Source: Spirochaetota bacterium
Lineage (GTDB): Bacteria > Spirochaetota > UBA4802 > UBA5368
Direction: 5' to 3'
Assembly: GCA_004297825.1 (NCBI GenBank)
Contig: SCSX01000033.1
Location: 1-64,000 of the forward strand
DNA: 64,000 bases
The notes beneath the pieces are model-generated. The model searched no databases, had not been told where the DNA came from, and was given only the letters and a program-made list of their open reading frames with translations. The translations under genes and the position numbers were made by a program. This document shows positions 8,835 to 17,019 of this stretch, piece by piece. Every line of letters begins with the position of its first letter. The first letter of the stretch is position 1.

Positions 8835-9182
8835 TTAATCATTCGTGGCAGTCGGAATAGCTTCAATTTGCGCTTTTAACTGTGGCAATTTGTTTTTTAT
8901 TATCTGCCAAACTTCTTCAGCATCAATGCCAAAATAATTATGGGCGACTAAATTTCGAAAACCTTTTATCCGGGCCCAATCAACCTGGCCGTGCTCGCGC
9001 ATGAAACTCTCGCTCAATCTAGCAACCATTTCCCCAATTATCACAAAATTCATCATCGAAGCGTCAAAAGCTTGTGTATCGGCATAGAATTCATCGGCCC
9101 CGGGAAATCCGGCACTGTAATTCTGGATCTTGCGGATGGAATCTGCAATAGATGCAAGCTGAATTTTGTCCCGATCAGACAT
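8835..9182 (-). CDS. hepT: HepT-type HEPN toxin (DUF86) of a HEPN/MNT toxin-antitoxin pair
   Basis: A 115-residue all-helical HEPN-domain protein. The active-site motif R-x4-H-x-Y is present as RNLVAHNYF near residue 80. In characterised systems HepT is an RNA-cleaving toxin neutralised by its MntA partner, which adds AMP to the tyrosine of this motif. The start overlaps the end of mntA by 8 bases, so the two are translationally coupled. A GAGAGA stretch serves as ribosome site. A second, clearly different pair of the same type lies at 36027-36868. Confidence 0.88.
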   Translation of the reverse strand: MSDRDKIQLASIADSIRKIQNYSAGFPGADEFYADTQAFDASMMNFVIIGEMVARLSESFMREHGQVDWARIKGFRNLVAHNYFGIDAEEVWQIIKNKLPQLKAQIEAIPTATND

Positions 9183-9477
9183 ATATAGTCTCTCTCAAGA
9201 TAGCGTCCCGCGCGAATGGCTTTAGATACTTCTCCCTGCAAATATCGACTTCCCTTGATAAATTTTCGTGTATGTAATAGCGAAGCCTTGATTTCAATTC
9301 AAACAGGTCGGGCGTATCGGTTTCAAATTCGACGATGAGGTCGATATCGCTTTGGTCGGAATATTCATTTCTTGCTATGGAGCCAAAAACCCCGATTCGG
9401 GTGACGCGATATTCCTTCAGCATGAAGGCCTTGTGTTCTTCCAGAAATTTGATGATGTCTTCCCGCCCGGGCCGCAT
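9175..9477 (-). CDS. mntA: MntA-type nucleotidyltransferase antitoxin
   Basis: A minimal nucleotidyltransferase of 100 residues. The catalytic signature G-S-x10-D-x-D is intact (FGSIARNEYSDQSDIDLIV), and a third acidic position lies in SREVDICREKY. Known homologues use ATP to AMPylate the HepT tyrosine and so silence the toxin. A good ribosome site (GGAGGA, 8 bases before the ATG) supports the start. It is the first gene of the pair and overlaps hepT by 8 bases. Confidence 0.88.
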   Translation of the reverse strand: MRPGREDIIKFLEEHKAFMLKEYRVTRIGVFGSIARNEYSDQSDIDLIVEFETDTPDLFELKSRLRYYIHENLSREVDICREKYLKPFARDAILRETIYV

Positions 9478-9586
9478 TTTCCGTCCTCCATGCTTTTAAA
9501 TGTGCGACACCCGACGCCGGAGTGCAAGAATTTTTTAAGTGCGACAGCCTGATCCGGAAACGCCGAAAGGTGACATTCGATTACCC

Positions 9587-10216
9587 TTACTGCTTAGGTT
9601 TAATAATTCGTGTTGCGCATATGGGGGTTGAATCGCTATGGGTATACTTAGTACATAATGATTCATCCTTGTGTATATAGAATAATTCAAAGCCATTACC
9701 ATCTTCATCATTTGCAAAGATAACATTTTTATAACTAAACAAAGCACCATTCTTCAGAATTGTTGATCGCTCTCCATATTTAAGTATTTCCCTATTATAT
9801 GTTCCATTTTCATTAAATTTATAGGCTAATAAATAATCTCCGATTTTTTCCCTAATTTCATATTCACTAAATTGGTGAACTCTACGGAATCTCTCTGTGG
9901 TAGCTACGCTAATAACTTGTATCCAACCGTGCAATATAGTACGTTTCTTGAAATCTTCATACCTACCTGTATCTACATATAACCAACCACTTAAATTTTC
10001 GTAAGCAGTATTACTTTCATTTTTATCTGTCACTTTTACCAAATCGGTAATTCTCAATTTTGTTAATTCTTTTGAGTTTATATCAGGTTCTTCTCTTACA
10101 ATGGCATGTTCTTCAACGATTATGTACCAGTTCTCACCCAATCGATTTTGTGCTAATTGCTGTATAGATATACAGGACAAATTGATTATGCATATCAGCA
10201 TTAATAATAGTTTCAT
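9587..10216 (-). CDS. SH3-like lipoprotein, AT-rich
   Basis: A 209-residue protein with an export signal and a relaxed spirochaete-type lipobox (IINLSC, cysteine near residue 15). The middle contains a bacterial SH3-like pattern (AIVREEPDINSKELTKLRIT, then SGWLYVDTGRYEDF and HGWIQV). Such domains often bind cell wall or protein ligands. The rest is unknown. The gene is clearly more AT-rich than its neighbours on both sides, which suggests transfer. There is no obvious operon partner. Confidence 0.6.
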   Translation of the reverse strand: MKLLLMLICIINLSCISIQQLAQNRLGENWYIIVEEHAIVREEPDINSKELTKLRITDLVKVTDKNESNTAYENLSGWLYVDTGRYEDFKKRTILHGWIQVISVATTERFRRVHQFSEYEIREKIGDYLLAYKFNENGTYNREILKYGERSTILKNGALFSYKNVIFANDEDGNGFELFYIHKDESLCTKYTHSDSTPICATRIIKPKQ

Positions 10217-10275
10217 CGTCTAACCTTGATATAAATCATAATATTGTTAAATCACTCAAAGATCCACGCCTGACC

Positions 10276-11909
10276 CTACATCCCGCTCGCCTGCGGAAAC
10301 AGCGTGAACGGCATCGCGCCGTTGTGGATGATCGCGTCGCGCAGGTGGTCGAAGCCCGCGTCCGAGAGGAGTCCCACGAAGCGGTACTTCACCGCGCCCC
10401 GGGGCTTGAAGATGACTACCTTGTTGTGGAAGACGAGGAGCGGGTTTCCCCTGAACTCGCGCGCGGACTTCTCGAGGTACTCGCGGTTCTTCTCCCACGA
10501 GACATACACGTCCAGCGAGTTCGCGCAGCGCAGGATGATGAGCTCGTCGTCGGCAAGGGGGAGCGCGCGGTTCTCTCCGGTCTTGGCCATGAACAACTGG
10601 TTCGATATCGACTTCGTCCCGTCGCCCGGGAGTATGTAGATGTTGGGACTCGAGAGAATCTTCGCCTTGTTCTCGTTGTAGAACGCGGGCGAATTGAAAA
10701 TGCTCACCTGCTCCGGGAGGTCGAGCGCCACGCAGCGTATGTTGGGAAAGTCGCTCGAAAGCTCCAGGGTCGTGACCGCGCTCGTCCTCTCGTTGGCAAG
10801 CGCCGGGCCCACGTCCACGAAGACGATCTTCCCGGCGTTGTAGTAATCGTACAGGTTGATCCCGATCGCCCGCGAAAGCTCGGCGTTCTTGTCGCGGCAG
10901 TAGGTGTCGATCCCCTGCAGCTCGTTCCAGTTGAATATGTTGAGCGCGAGCATGCGCGGCATCGTGGGAAGCTCGCGCGCGCTCCTGTGATTGATCGCGG
11001 CGCTCAGGAAGAGGTTGCAGTCTATGAGCCTCCCCTCCACGGTGCGCGCCTTGATAATCTGCGGCGAATTGTAAAACGAGTACTGATATTTCTCCACGAC
11101 GAACTGCAAGAGCTTCTCCTCCTCGATCGAGTTGAAGGCGCTGTCGCGGTAATCGCCGCCCGCGGAGCGCGGGAAGAGAAACGCGTCCACCCTTTCGAAA
11201 TACGCGAGGTTCGTCTTCTCCTCGAGCTCCCGGATGCTCTTCATGAAGCCGGGATAGTACGTGGCGAAAAACTGCATCTCGCCCGGGGTGACCCTGCCGC
11301 GGCAGGTGAGCGAGAGGTTTGTGAAGTCGTACTGGTATTTCCGGTTGTAGAGCGAGAAGAAATAGTTCATGTACGCCGAGGTGTAGTAATCGGTGAACAT
11401 GGGGACGTAGGTGAGCTCCGGGCCGCCCTCGCTCGAGATGTTGAGCATGGCCCGGCGCGCGGCCGCCTCGCGCAGGAGCGCCTCGCCGCCCCGACCCATA
11501 GTGGCCTTCCCCAGGTCCTCAACCACCTGGGCGTAAAATGCGGTGGACATCCTGGCGTCGGATTCGAGGGCGCTTTTCGCCGCCTGGAGATTTTCACCGT
11601 ACGCATGCGGCTCGCCGCGCTTCATGACGGCCAGATCGTACAGGAGGTACGCCCTTGTCCATGCGTCAAGGCCGGGCTCGTCCAATCGCGATCTTATTTT
11701 CTTTTCGAGTGCGGCCGGGTCTTTCGCGGCGGCGGTTTTTCGAATATCGCTCAGGGGATCGGCGGAGGCGGTTTGGGCGTGCGCCGATGCGCGGACGATC
11801 CCGGGAAAGGGGCTTAGATAAACGTCAGGGCTTTTTTTTTACTTACTTCAAGGGGAAGAATTACCATCACGGCGCAGGCCGCAGCGCACGCGGCGATAAA
11901 GAATTTCAT
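10276..11909 (-). CDS. Secreted protein of unknown function with a frame disruption in its signal region
   Basis: The main frame (10276 up to about 11820) encodes about 510 residues of unknown family. Its C-terminal third has a Rossmann-like pattern (KIVFVDVGPALANE, FPNIRCVALDLPE, NIYILPGDGT), weakly reminiscent of SAM-dependent methyltransferases. That frame has no good start. A good start with ribosome site GGGGG exists at 11909 in another frame and encodes a signal sequence (FFIAACAAACAVMVILPL). The two frames meet at a run of nine A on the minus strand (11840-11832). One extra A would join them into a continuous protein that then reads VRASAHAQTASADPL. This may be a real frameshift, a slippage switch or a sequencing error. 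Confidence 0.55.
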
Positions 11910-12108
11910 CGAGAGCCCCCCAGGTAACGACAGACCATGCTTTATCGGCGTAGTGTTCATGCGACGGAAAGTTCCTTCACGACATGAGTTGAATCAGCGC
12001 GTCCCGCTGATCGCAATAAACATACGACCGGGCGGCTTCGTTGTCAAGTCCATAATATCGGACCTCACGATGCTTATATCCCCTTCATTCCCTGCAGGCC
12101 GGAATAGT

Positions 12109-12178
12109 AACCGCGAATACACGCGAATAAACGCCAATGATCTTTGAAATTCGCGTGCATTAGCGTTCATTCGCGGTT
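12109..12178. repeat. Dispersed palindromic repeat, family 2, copy b
   Basis: Ends AACCGCGAAT / ATTCGCGGTT are inverted, and the interior repeats ACGCNAATNN units. Same organisation as 8731-8807 with considerable divergence. The rest of the 11910-12290 interval holds no gene that I can see. Confidence 0.65.
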
Positions 12179-12291
12179 CGGTCCGCTTATTCCCAGCTCC
12201 AATCTTTCCCCCTCTCTACCTTATAAATCTAGACCTCCCCCTTTCCATAGGGAATTGTAGAGACGGGCAGATTCCGATTAAGCGCCGCTTG

Positions 12292-12320
12292 TTGACTTCC
12301 CGGCGTTTATTACCTATTTT
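12292..12320 (+). promoter_or_regulatory. Promoter of the NmrA-type gene
   Basis: TTGACT (12292-12297) and TATTTT (12315-12320) are separated by 17 bases. A strong ribosome site AAGGAG (12346-12351) lies 8 bases before the ATG at 12360. Confidence 0.6.
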
Positions 12321-12359
12321 AGTTTATTCTAAAACATTTATCGTGAAGGAGACTCAAAC

Positions 12360-13274
12360 ATGAACGTGATACTCGGAGCTACCGGCCATGTCGGCAGCGA
12401 GGTGGCCAATATACTGCTGTCCGCGGGAAAGAACGTCCGCGTGATTTCCAGGAGCATGGACAGGCTCAAGGGCTTCATGGCGAAGGGCGCGATTCCCTTC
12501 ACCGGCGATATCGCCGATCCCGTATTCCTGGCGAAGGCCTTCGAAGGCGCGGACGCGGTATTCACCATTATCCCCCCCAACGGCAGGGCCGACGATGTCC
12601 GGAAATTCCAGAACACCATGAGCAAGTCCATAGACAAGGCGCTCAGGAAGGCGGGCGTGACGCGCGTGGTAAACCTGAGCAGCGTGGGGGCGCACCTGAA
12701 GGGAAAGACCGGTCCCGTACTGGGGCTGCACGACCACGAGGAGCGGCTCAACAAGAACGCGAAGCTCAGGATCGTGCACCTGCGGCCGGGCTACTTTCTG
12801 GAGAACATGCTCGCCAATATCGACCTCATCAAGTTCCGGGGGGTGAACGGCTCGGCCCTCAAGGCGGACACCCCGCTCCCCTTCATCGCGTCGCAGGACA
12901 TCGCGAAGACGGCGGCAGGATACCTCATGGAGGGGAAGTTCGTCGGGAGATCGGTGCGCTACCTCCTGGGACAGAGGGACCTCACCATGAACGAGCTCAC
13001 CCGCATCCTGGGCAAGGCGATCGGCTTGCCCGACCTGCGCTACCAGCAGTTCACCTACGAGGACGCGGAGCGGGCGATGACGACCATGGGCCTGTCCCCC
13101 GCCGTCGCGAAATCCTACGTCGAGCTTTCGCGCGCCTTCAACGAGGGCATTCTTACCCGCACACTCGTCCGGACGCCGGAGAGCACAACGGAAACCAGCG
13201 CAGAAACGTGGGTCATGGAATTCAAGCGCCTCTACTGCGTGGACAATCCTGCATGCCAGGCGTCGGGATTTTAA
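12360..13274 (+). CDS. NmrA-like NAD(P)-binding oxidoreductase or sensor
   Basis: A 304-residue atypical short-chain dehydrogenase fold. The N-terminal dinucleotide motif is VILGATGHVGSEVANILL, and the family core appears as GVTRVVNLSSVGAH and LRIVHLRPGYFLENMLAN. The catalytic tyrosine-lysine pair of classical dehydrogenases is absent, as in the NmrA and NAD(P)H:quinone-reductase-like groups. These proteins reduce small substrates or sense the NADP/NADPH ratio. Substrate unknown. The gene has its own promoter and a very strong terminator, so it is monocistronic. Confidence 0.82.
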   Translation: MNVILGATGHVGSEVANILLSAGKNVRVISRSMDRLKGFMAKGAIPFTGDIADPVFLAKAFEGADAVFTIIPPNGRADDVRKFQNTMSKSIDKALRKAGVTRVVNLSSVGAHLKGKTGPVLGLHDHEERLNKNAKLRIVHLRPGYFLENMLANIDLIKFRGVNGSALKADTPLPFIASQDIAKTAAGYLMEGKFVGRSVRYLLGQRDLTMNELTRILGKAIGLPDLRYQQFTYEDAERAMTTMGLSPAVAKSYVELSRAFNEGILTRTLVRTPESTTETSAETWVMEFKRLYCVDNPACQASGF

Positions 13275-13292
13275 GATTATGACATGGCGCCC

Positions 13293-13342
13293 GTATACAT
13301 GAAGGCGCGCAAACGCTTGCGCGCCTTCATGTATACTTTTTT
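13293..13342 (+). terminator. Strong rho-independent terminator
   Basis: A perfect 20-bp stem (left arm 13293-13312, right arm 13317-13336, loop ACGC) is followed by six T. It ends the NmrA-type transcript 18 bases after the stop codon. Confidence 0.9.
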
Positions 13343-13401
13343 CAAGAATTTTATTTGACAAATAGCCCTTCCCGGCCAGCATCAATTATCTGTGCCTATC
13401 G

Positions 13402-13474
13402 CCAACATAGCTCAGTCGGTAGAGCGATTCACTCGTAATGAATAGGTCGCCGGTTCGACTCCGGCTGTTGGCTA
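13402..13474 (+). tRNA. tRNA-Thr (anticodon CGU)
   Basis: A 73-base cloverleaf: acceptor stem GCCAACA/TGTTGGC with discriminator T and no encoded CCA, D-arm with AGCTCAGTCGGTAGAGC, anticodon stem ATTCA/TGAAT with loop CTCGTAA giving anticodon CGT, and T-arm GCCGG-TTCGACT-CCGGC. All stems pair perfectly. It reads ACG threonine codons. Confidence 0.97.
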
Positions 13475-13477
13475 AAC

Positions 13478-13507
13478 GCCGGGCCGCGATTAATCGCGGC
13501 CCGGCGC
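13478..13507 (+). repeat. Perfect 30-base palindrome after the tRNA
   Basis: Starts 3 bases after the tRNA. The left half CGCCGGGCCGCGATT is the exact reverse complement of the right half. There is no T tract, so it is not a classical terminator. A smaller hairpin CGTGT-ACGG-ACACG follows. The core CGCGATTAATCGCG is shared with the palindrome at 32169-32202. The remaining gap to 13650 holds no gene. Confidence 0.75.
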
Positions 13508-13650
13508 GTGTACGGACACGGTCCCGCCCGATTTTCATCCCGCACGGCAACGATTTGCTTTCCTTTTTCCGCATCCCGTGGTAGAGCGGTATTCCCGGCA
13601 GGCAGGGTGCGTATCGGCGCCCGATAACCAACGCCGGCGGAGGAATGCTC

Positions 13651-15435
13651 GTGGTCAAAAAGAAAACGCTTATCGTCATCGCGGCCGTGTGCGCGGTGCT
13701 CGCGCTCGTGCTCCTGGCATCCTACATGCTCTTCAAGTGGCGGATCATCGCCTGGTACCTGGACCTGCCCCGTCCCGCGTACGCGGTCACCGTGGACGCC
13801 GGCGTAATGGTTCCCGTGCGCGACGGTGTGAAGCTCGCCGCCGACCTCTACCGCCCGGACGCGCCGGGTAAATTCCCGGTCATACTCATCCGCACCCCCT
13901 ACGGAAAGGAAAACGCCGCGCACAAGTATTCCTTCGCGGGCGGGCTCTTCGCGTCGCAGGGTTACGTGGTCGTGGTGCAGGATACACGCGGCAAGTACGC
14001 CTCGGAGGGAACCTTCTACCCCTACACCGACGATGCACGCGACGGCTACGACACCGTCGAGTGGGCGGGCACACGAGAATGGTCCACGGGCGCGGTGGGT
14101 ATGTATGGCTTCTCGTACTGGGGCTCCACGCAGTGGATCGCCGCCGCGGAGCGGAACGCGCACCTGAAAGCGATCGTCCCCATCATGACCTCCCAGAACA
14201 TCTACCGGCGTTGGATCTACGACGGGATATTCCACATCGCGGACGTGCTCGCGTGGCATTACGAGAACGCCCCGCGCGCCGGGCGCTCGACGGATCGCGT
14301 AGACTGGAACAAGGCCCTCCGGCACCTTCCCCTTGTCGAGGCCGATAACGCCCTGGGCGAAAACATTCCCGCCTACGACGACTGGATTACACATCCCGTT
14401 CCCGGGCCCTACTGGGACCGCGTAAACGTCGACACGAAGGCCGGCCGCATGACCGCGCCCGCGCTCATAATCGACGGCTGGTACGACTACTACCTGGACC
14501 TCGCCGCGGCGGACTACCACCGCATGAGGACGGCGGGCGGGAGTCCCGAGGCACGGCGGAGCATGCTCCTCATTGGTCCCTGGACGCACACGGCGACCTC
14601 GAAATTCGACGACGTAAATTTTGGCGGGGGCGCGTCGTTCATGAAGCAGGTGAAGACCATAATCCGCTGGTTCGATTTTCATTTGAAGGGAAAGGACGAC
14701 GGCATCTCGCGCGAGAAGCCCGTGCGGTATTTCGTCATGGGGAAAAACGAGTGGCGCGACGCGGACGAATGGCCCCCGCGTAACGCCCGGCAGGCTTCGT
14801 GGTTCCTGCACAGCGGGGGCGACGCGAACACGGCGAAGGGGAACGGTCTCCTCTCCCCCGACGCGCCGGGTGTCGAAAAGCCCGACATGTACACGTACGA
14901 TCCCGATAACCCGGTTCCCACCGTGGGAGGAACCTCGATCTACGCGGGCCTCAGGGCCGGTCCCGCGAACCAGGCGTCGGTGGAGGCGCGCCCGGACGTG
15001 CTCGTCTACACCACCCCCCCGCTCGATGCCGATACGGAGGTGACCGGTCCCGTCAAGCTTGAGCTCTACGCCTCGTCGTCCGCCGCCGATACGGACTTCT
15101 CGGCCCAGCTTGCGGACGTGCGTCCCGACGGGACTTCGATCAACATTAAGGCCGCGGTGGTGCGGGCGCGCTACCGCGACTCGTTCGAGAATCCCGCGCT
15201 CATGGAGAAGGGGAAGGCGTACAGGTTCACGATCGAGATCGGGGCGGTGAGTAACGTCTTTTTGAAAGGACACCGCATCCGGCTCCAGGTGTCCAGCTCC
15301 AACTTCCCTGAGTTCGGACGCAACCTCAACTCGGGCGAGGATACGGGGAAGGGCGTGAAGGTCGTGAAGGCCGACCAGCAGGTATTCCACGACAGGGTGC
15401 GCCCGTCGCGGATGATACTGCCGGTGATGCCGTGA
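13651..15435 (+). CDS. Membrane-anchored CocE/NonD-family (S15) hydrolase
   Basis: An alpha/beta hydrolase of 594 residues. An N-terminal hydrophobic helix (TLIVIAAVCAVLALVLLASY) anchors it. The catalytic serine lies in GMYGFSYWGS, the aspartate in IIDGWYDYY and the histidine in LIGPWTHTA. The C-terminal third is the jelly-roll PepX_C domain. Relatives hydrolyse esters (cocaine esterase), glutaryl-cephalosporins or X-Pro peptides; the substrate here is unknown. The ribosome site GGAGG lies only 1 base from the ATG at 13645 but 7 bases from the GTG at 13651, so I chose the GTG. The stop overlaps the next gene by 4 bases (ATGA). Confidence 0.88.
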   Translation: MVKKKTLIVIAAVCAVLALVLLASYMLFKWRIIAWYLDLPRPAYAVTVDAGVMVPVRDGVKLAADLYRPDAPGKFPVILIRTPYGKENAAHKYSFAGGLFASQGYVVVVQDTRGKYASEGTFYPYTDDARDGYDTVEWAGTREWSTGAVGMYGFSYWGSTQWIAAAERNAHLKAIVPIMTSQNIYRRWIYDGIFHIADVLAWHYENAPRAGRSTDRVDWNKALRHLPLVEADNALGENIPAYDDWITHPVPGPYWDRVNVDTKAGRMTAPALIIDGWYDYYLDLAAADYHRMRTAGGSPEARRSMLLIGPWTHTATSKFDDVNFGGGASFMKQVKTIIRWFDFHLKGKDDGISREKPVRYFVMGKNEWRDADEWPPRNARQASWFLHSGGDANTAKGNGLLSPDAPGVEKPDMYTYDPDNPVPTVGGTSIYAGLRAGPANQASVEARPDVLVYTTPPLDADTEVTGPVKLELYASSSAADTDFSAQLADVRPDGTSINIKAAVVRARYRDSFENPALMEKGKAYRFTIEIGAVSNVFLKGHRIRLQVSSSNFPEFGRNLNSGEDTGKGVKVVKADQQVFHDRVRPSRMILPVMP

Positions 15436-15809
15436 AGAAGGGGTGCGTGAATAAATTTCCGGGAGCCGCGGCGCTCGTTCTCGCGCTGGTCTTCCTTTTC
15501 GCGTGCGAGGACGTCGTCTACATGGGCAGCGTGCGGGACGGGTTCACCGTCGCGCAGGAAAATACCATCTCTCCCGAACGCGCACGCGAGCTCGCCCAGC
15601 CCTTTCTCGCGGAATGCTACGCGCGAAGGAAGGCGCAAAGGCTCAGCAATCTCCCCGGCCCGCCCACGGATATCGTCGTGCAAAAGGGGGACTGGTACTT
15701 CGTGACGCGGGACAATTACCCGTACAAGACGCTGGGCGCGTACACGCACACCGCGGTGCGCGTCCATACGGAGACGGGAGAGATCGTCAATGGGTGCAGA
15801 GAGGATTGA
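15432..15809 (+). CDS. Small lipoprotein, possibly PepSY-like
   Basis: A 125-residue protein with a signal sequence and lipobox (LVFLFAC, cysteine near residue 25). The mature part has the order helix (ISPERARELAQPFLAE), then strands (VVQKGDWYFVT) and an ending AVRVHTETGEIVNG. This resembles the propeptide-like PepSY fold that often inhibits or chaperones a hydrolase. It overlaps the CocE-type hydrolase by 4 bases, so a role as its inhibitor or partner is a fair guess. No further identity. Confidence 0.6.
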   Translation: MKKGCVNKFPGAAALVLALVFLFACEDVVYMGSVRDGFTVAQENTISPERARELAQPFLAECYARRKAQRLSNLPGPPTDIVVQKGDWYFVTRDNYPYKTLGAYTHTAVRVHTETGEIVNGCRED

Positions 15810-15834
15810 ACCGGAAAATCGGCTTTTCTTTTTC

Positions 15835-15987
15835 GCCCCCGCACCCCCGAAGGGGGCAAGGCGTGCATTCTGCCGGCAATGCCGTTATCCGCAATATCTC
15901 GTCGTTTCAGGTCATTCCCCCAATGAAGCAGTCATTCACCGGGATTAATCCTCAACAGCCTCGCCCCCATTCGGGGGGTCAGGGGGG
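15835..15987. repeat. 153-bp direct repeat, left copy (family 4)
   Basis: Begins GCCCCCGCACCCCCGAAGGG and ends with a GCCCCC/GGGGGG hairpin and the tail GTCAGGGGGG. It is nearly identical to 16851-17004. The two copies bracket the PIN toxin-antitoxin genes in the same orientation. Confidence 0.9.
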
Positions 15988-16078
15988 ATTTCATCTCTTC
16001 CATCGCCTTTTCCTTTATCTCCCTACCTCCGTTTCAGTGAAGCGAGGTCCGCGCCTCAATCCCGTGTCATTTTCATGC

Positions 16079-16107
16079 TTGACATTTGATAGCATATATG
16101 CTATCTT
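16079..16107 (+). promoter_or_regulatory. Promoter of the PIN toxin-antitoxin pair, apparently leaderless
   Basis: TTGACA (16079-16084), a 17-base spacer and TATCTT (16102-16107). The ATG of the toxin begins at 16114, 7 bases after the -10 box, exactly where transcription should start. There is no room for a ribosome site, so the message should be leaderless. Confidence 0.8.
16088..16105. promoter_or_regulatory. Palindromic operator inside the promoter
   Basis: GATAGCATATATGCTATC is a perfect 18-base palindrome that fills the spacer and most of the -10 box. This is the expected place for autorepression by the toxin-antitoxin complex. Confidence 0.8.
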
Positions 16108-16113
16108 AGTTCA

Positions 16114-16554
16114 ATGCGGGTGACGATCGATACCAACGTCATGTACCAGGCCCTCCGGAGCACTTCGGGCGCATCGCATTTCATACTCACCCTTGTCCGG
16201 AACAACAAACTCGCCCTGGCCCTGTCGATCCCGGTTTTCAACGAATACCGGAAGGTTCTCTCCAGACCGCCATCGTTGGACGACCTGGGATTGTCAAAAT
16301 CGGATATTGAAAAAGTCCTGCGCTTCATCGCGTATATCGGTAAACCCTGTTCCACTTATTTCCTGTTCCGGCCGAATCTGCAGGACGAATCGGACAATAT
16401 ATTTGTCGAGCTGTCAATCGCAAGCAATAGCGATTACCTCATTACCAGTAATACAAGGGACTTCACGGTGAAAGCGGATCTGAAATTCGACGATCTGCAC
16501 GTGATCACCCCTGCCGAATTCGTGAAACTGTGGAGGGAAAGGAATGAAAGCTGA
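16114..16554 (+). CDS. PIN-domain toxin
   Basis: A 146-residue PIN-domain ribonuclease of the putative toxin group related to TIGR00305. The acidic active-site residues are visible: VTIDTNVM at the start, PVFNEYRKVL near residue 45, and the late pair in LQDESDNIFVEL and ITSNTRDF. Such proteins cleave RNA with Mg2+ and are held by an antitoxin. Unlike vapBC, the toxin gene comes first and overlaps the antitoxin by 11 bases. The promoter is leaderless and palindromic. The whole unit is bracketed by 153-bp direct repeats. Confidence 0.85.
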   Translation: MRVTIDTNVMYQALRSTSGASHFILTLVRNNKLALALSIPVFNEYRKVLSRPPSLDDLGLSKSDIEKVLRFIAYIGKPCSTYFLFRPNLQDESDNIFVELSIASNSDYLITSNTRDFTVKADLKFDDLHVITPAEFVKLWRERNES

Positions 16555-16804
16555 TTCGAGCGTGCTGACGATTCGGGTGCCGAAAGAATTAAAGCATAAG
16601 ATAGAGCGCATCGCCGACGAGCAGGGGGTGTCGATCAACCAATTGGCGCTCTATGCCTTCACCAAGGAGATAAAGGAAATGGAAACCTCCTCGTACTTCA
16701 TTTCACTCCTGAAATCGAAATCCAGAAAGGAACTCCTTGAGGACTTCGATTCCGTCATGAAGAAAGTGGGCACCCCCAAGGTTCCGGCGTGGGACAAACT
16801 GTAG
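16544..16804 (+). CDS. Ribbon-helix-helix antitoxin of the PIN pair
   Basis: An 86-residue protein. Residues 6-45 fit a ribbon-helix-helix DNA-binding fold (SVLTIRVPKELKHKIERIAD, then GVSINQLALYAF), as in HicB/CopG-type antitoxins. The C-terminal tail (SYFISLLKSKSRKELLEDFD) should wrap the toxin. It most likely binds the palindrome at 16088-16105. The start lies within the toxin gene, with AGGGAAAGGA as ribosome site, so synthesis of the two proteins is coupled. Confidence 0.82.
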   Translation: MKADSSVLTIRVPKELKHKIERIADEQGVSINQLALYAFTKEIKEMETSSYFISLLKSKSRKELLEDFDSVMKKVGTPKVPAWDKL

Positions 16805-16850
16805 GAAAGGCGTGTAAGAGTGGGAAACTTCCACTCCACTCCTAACAGCG

Positions 16851-17004
16851 GCCCCCGCACCCCCGGAGGGGGCACGGCGTGCATTCTGCCGGCAATGCCG
16901 TTATCCGTAATATCTCGTCGTTTTAGGTCATTCCCCTAATGAAGCAGTCATTCACTGGGATTAATCCTCAATAGCCTCGCCCCCCTTCGGGGGGTCAGGG
17001 GGGG
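16851..17004. repeat. 153-bp direct repeat, right copy (family 4)
   Basis: Near-identical to 15835-15987 with about a dozen differences, same orientation. Ends 15 bases before the stop codon of the chemotaxis receptor gene. Confidence 0.9.
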
Positions 17005-17019
17005 CCTTAGCATGCATTA

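Noticed and set aside
10324..11817. Plus-strand open frame antisense to the secreted protein gene
   Set aside because: Composition is dominated by valine, arginine and glutamate with no domain pattern. The opposite strand shows coherent protein-like sequence.
13429..15390. Long open frame (about 650 codons) on the minus strand antisense to the CocE-type hydrolase
   Set aside because: It mirrors the codon structure of the GC-rich hydrolase gene, has no ribosome site, no recognisable domain and an arginine/valine/histidine-rich composition typical of antisense shadows. It also runs across the tRNA.
13402..17004. tRNA-Thr as attachment site of an integrated element ending at the 153-bp repeats
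   Set aside because: No integrase gene is present and no repeat of the tRNA 3' end is seen downstream within the window.
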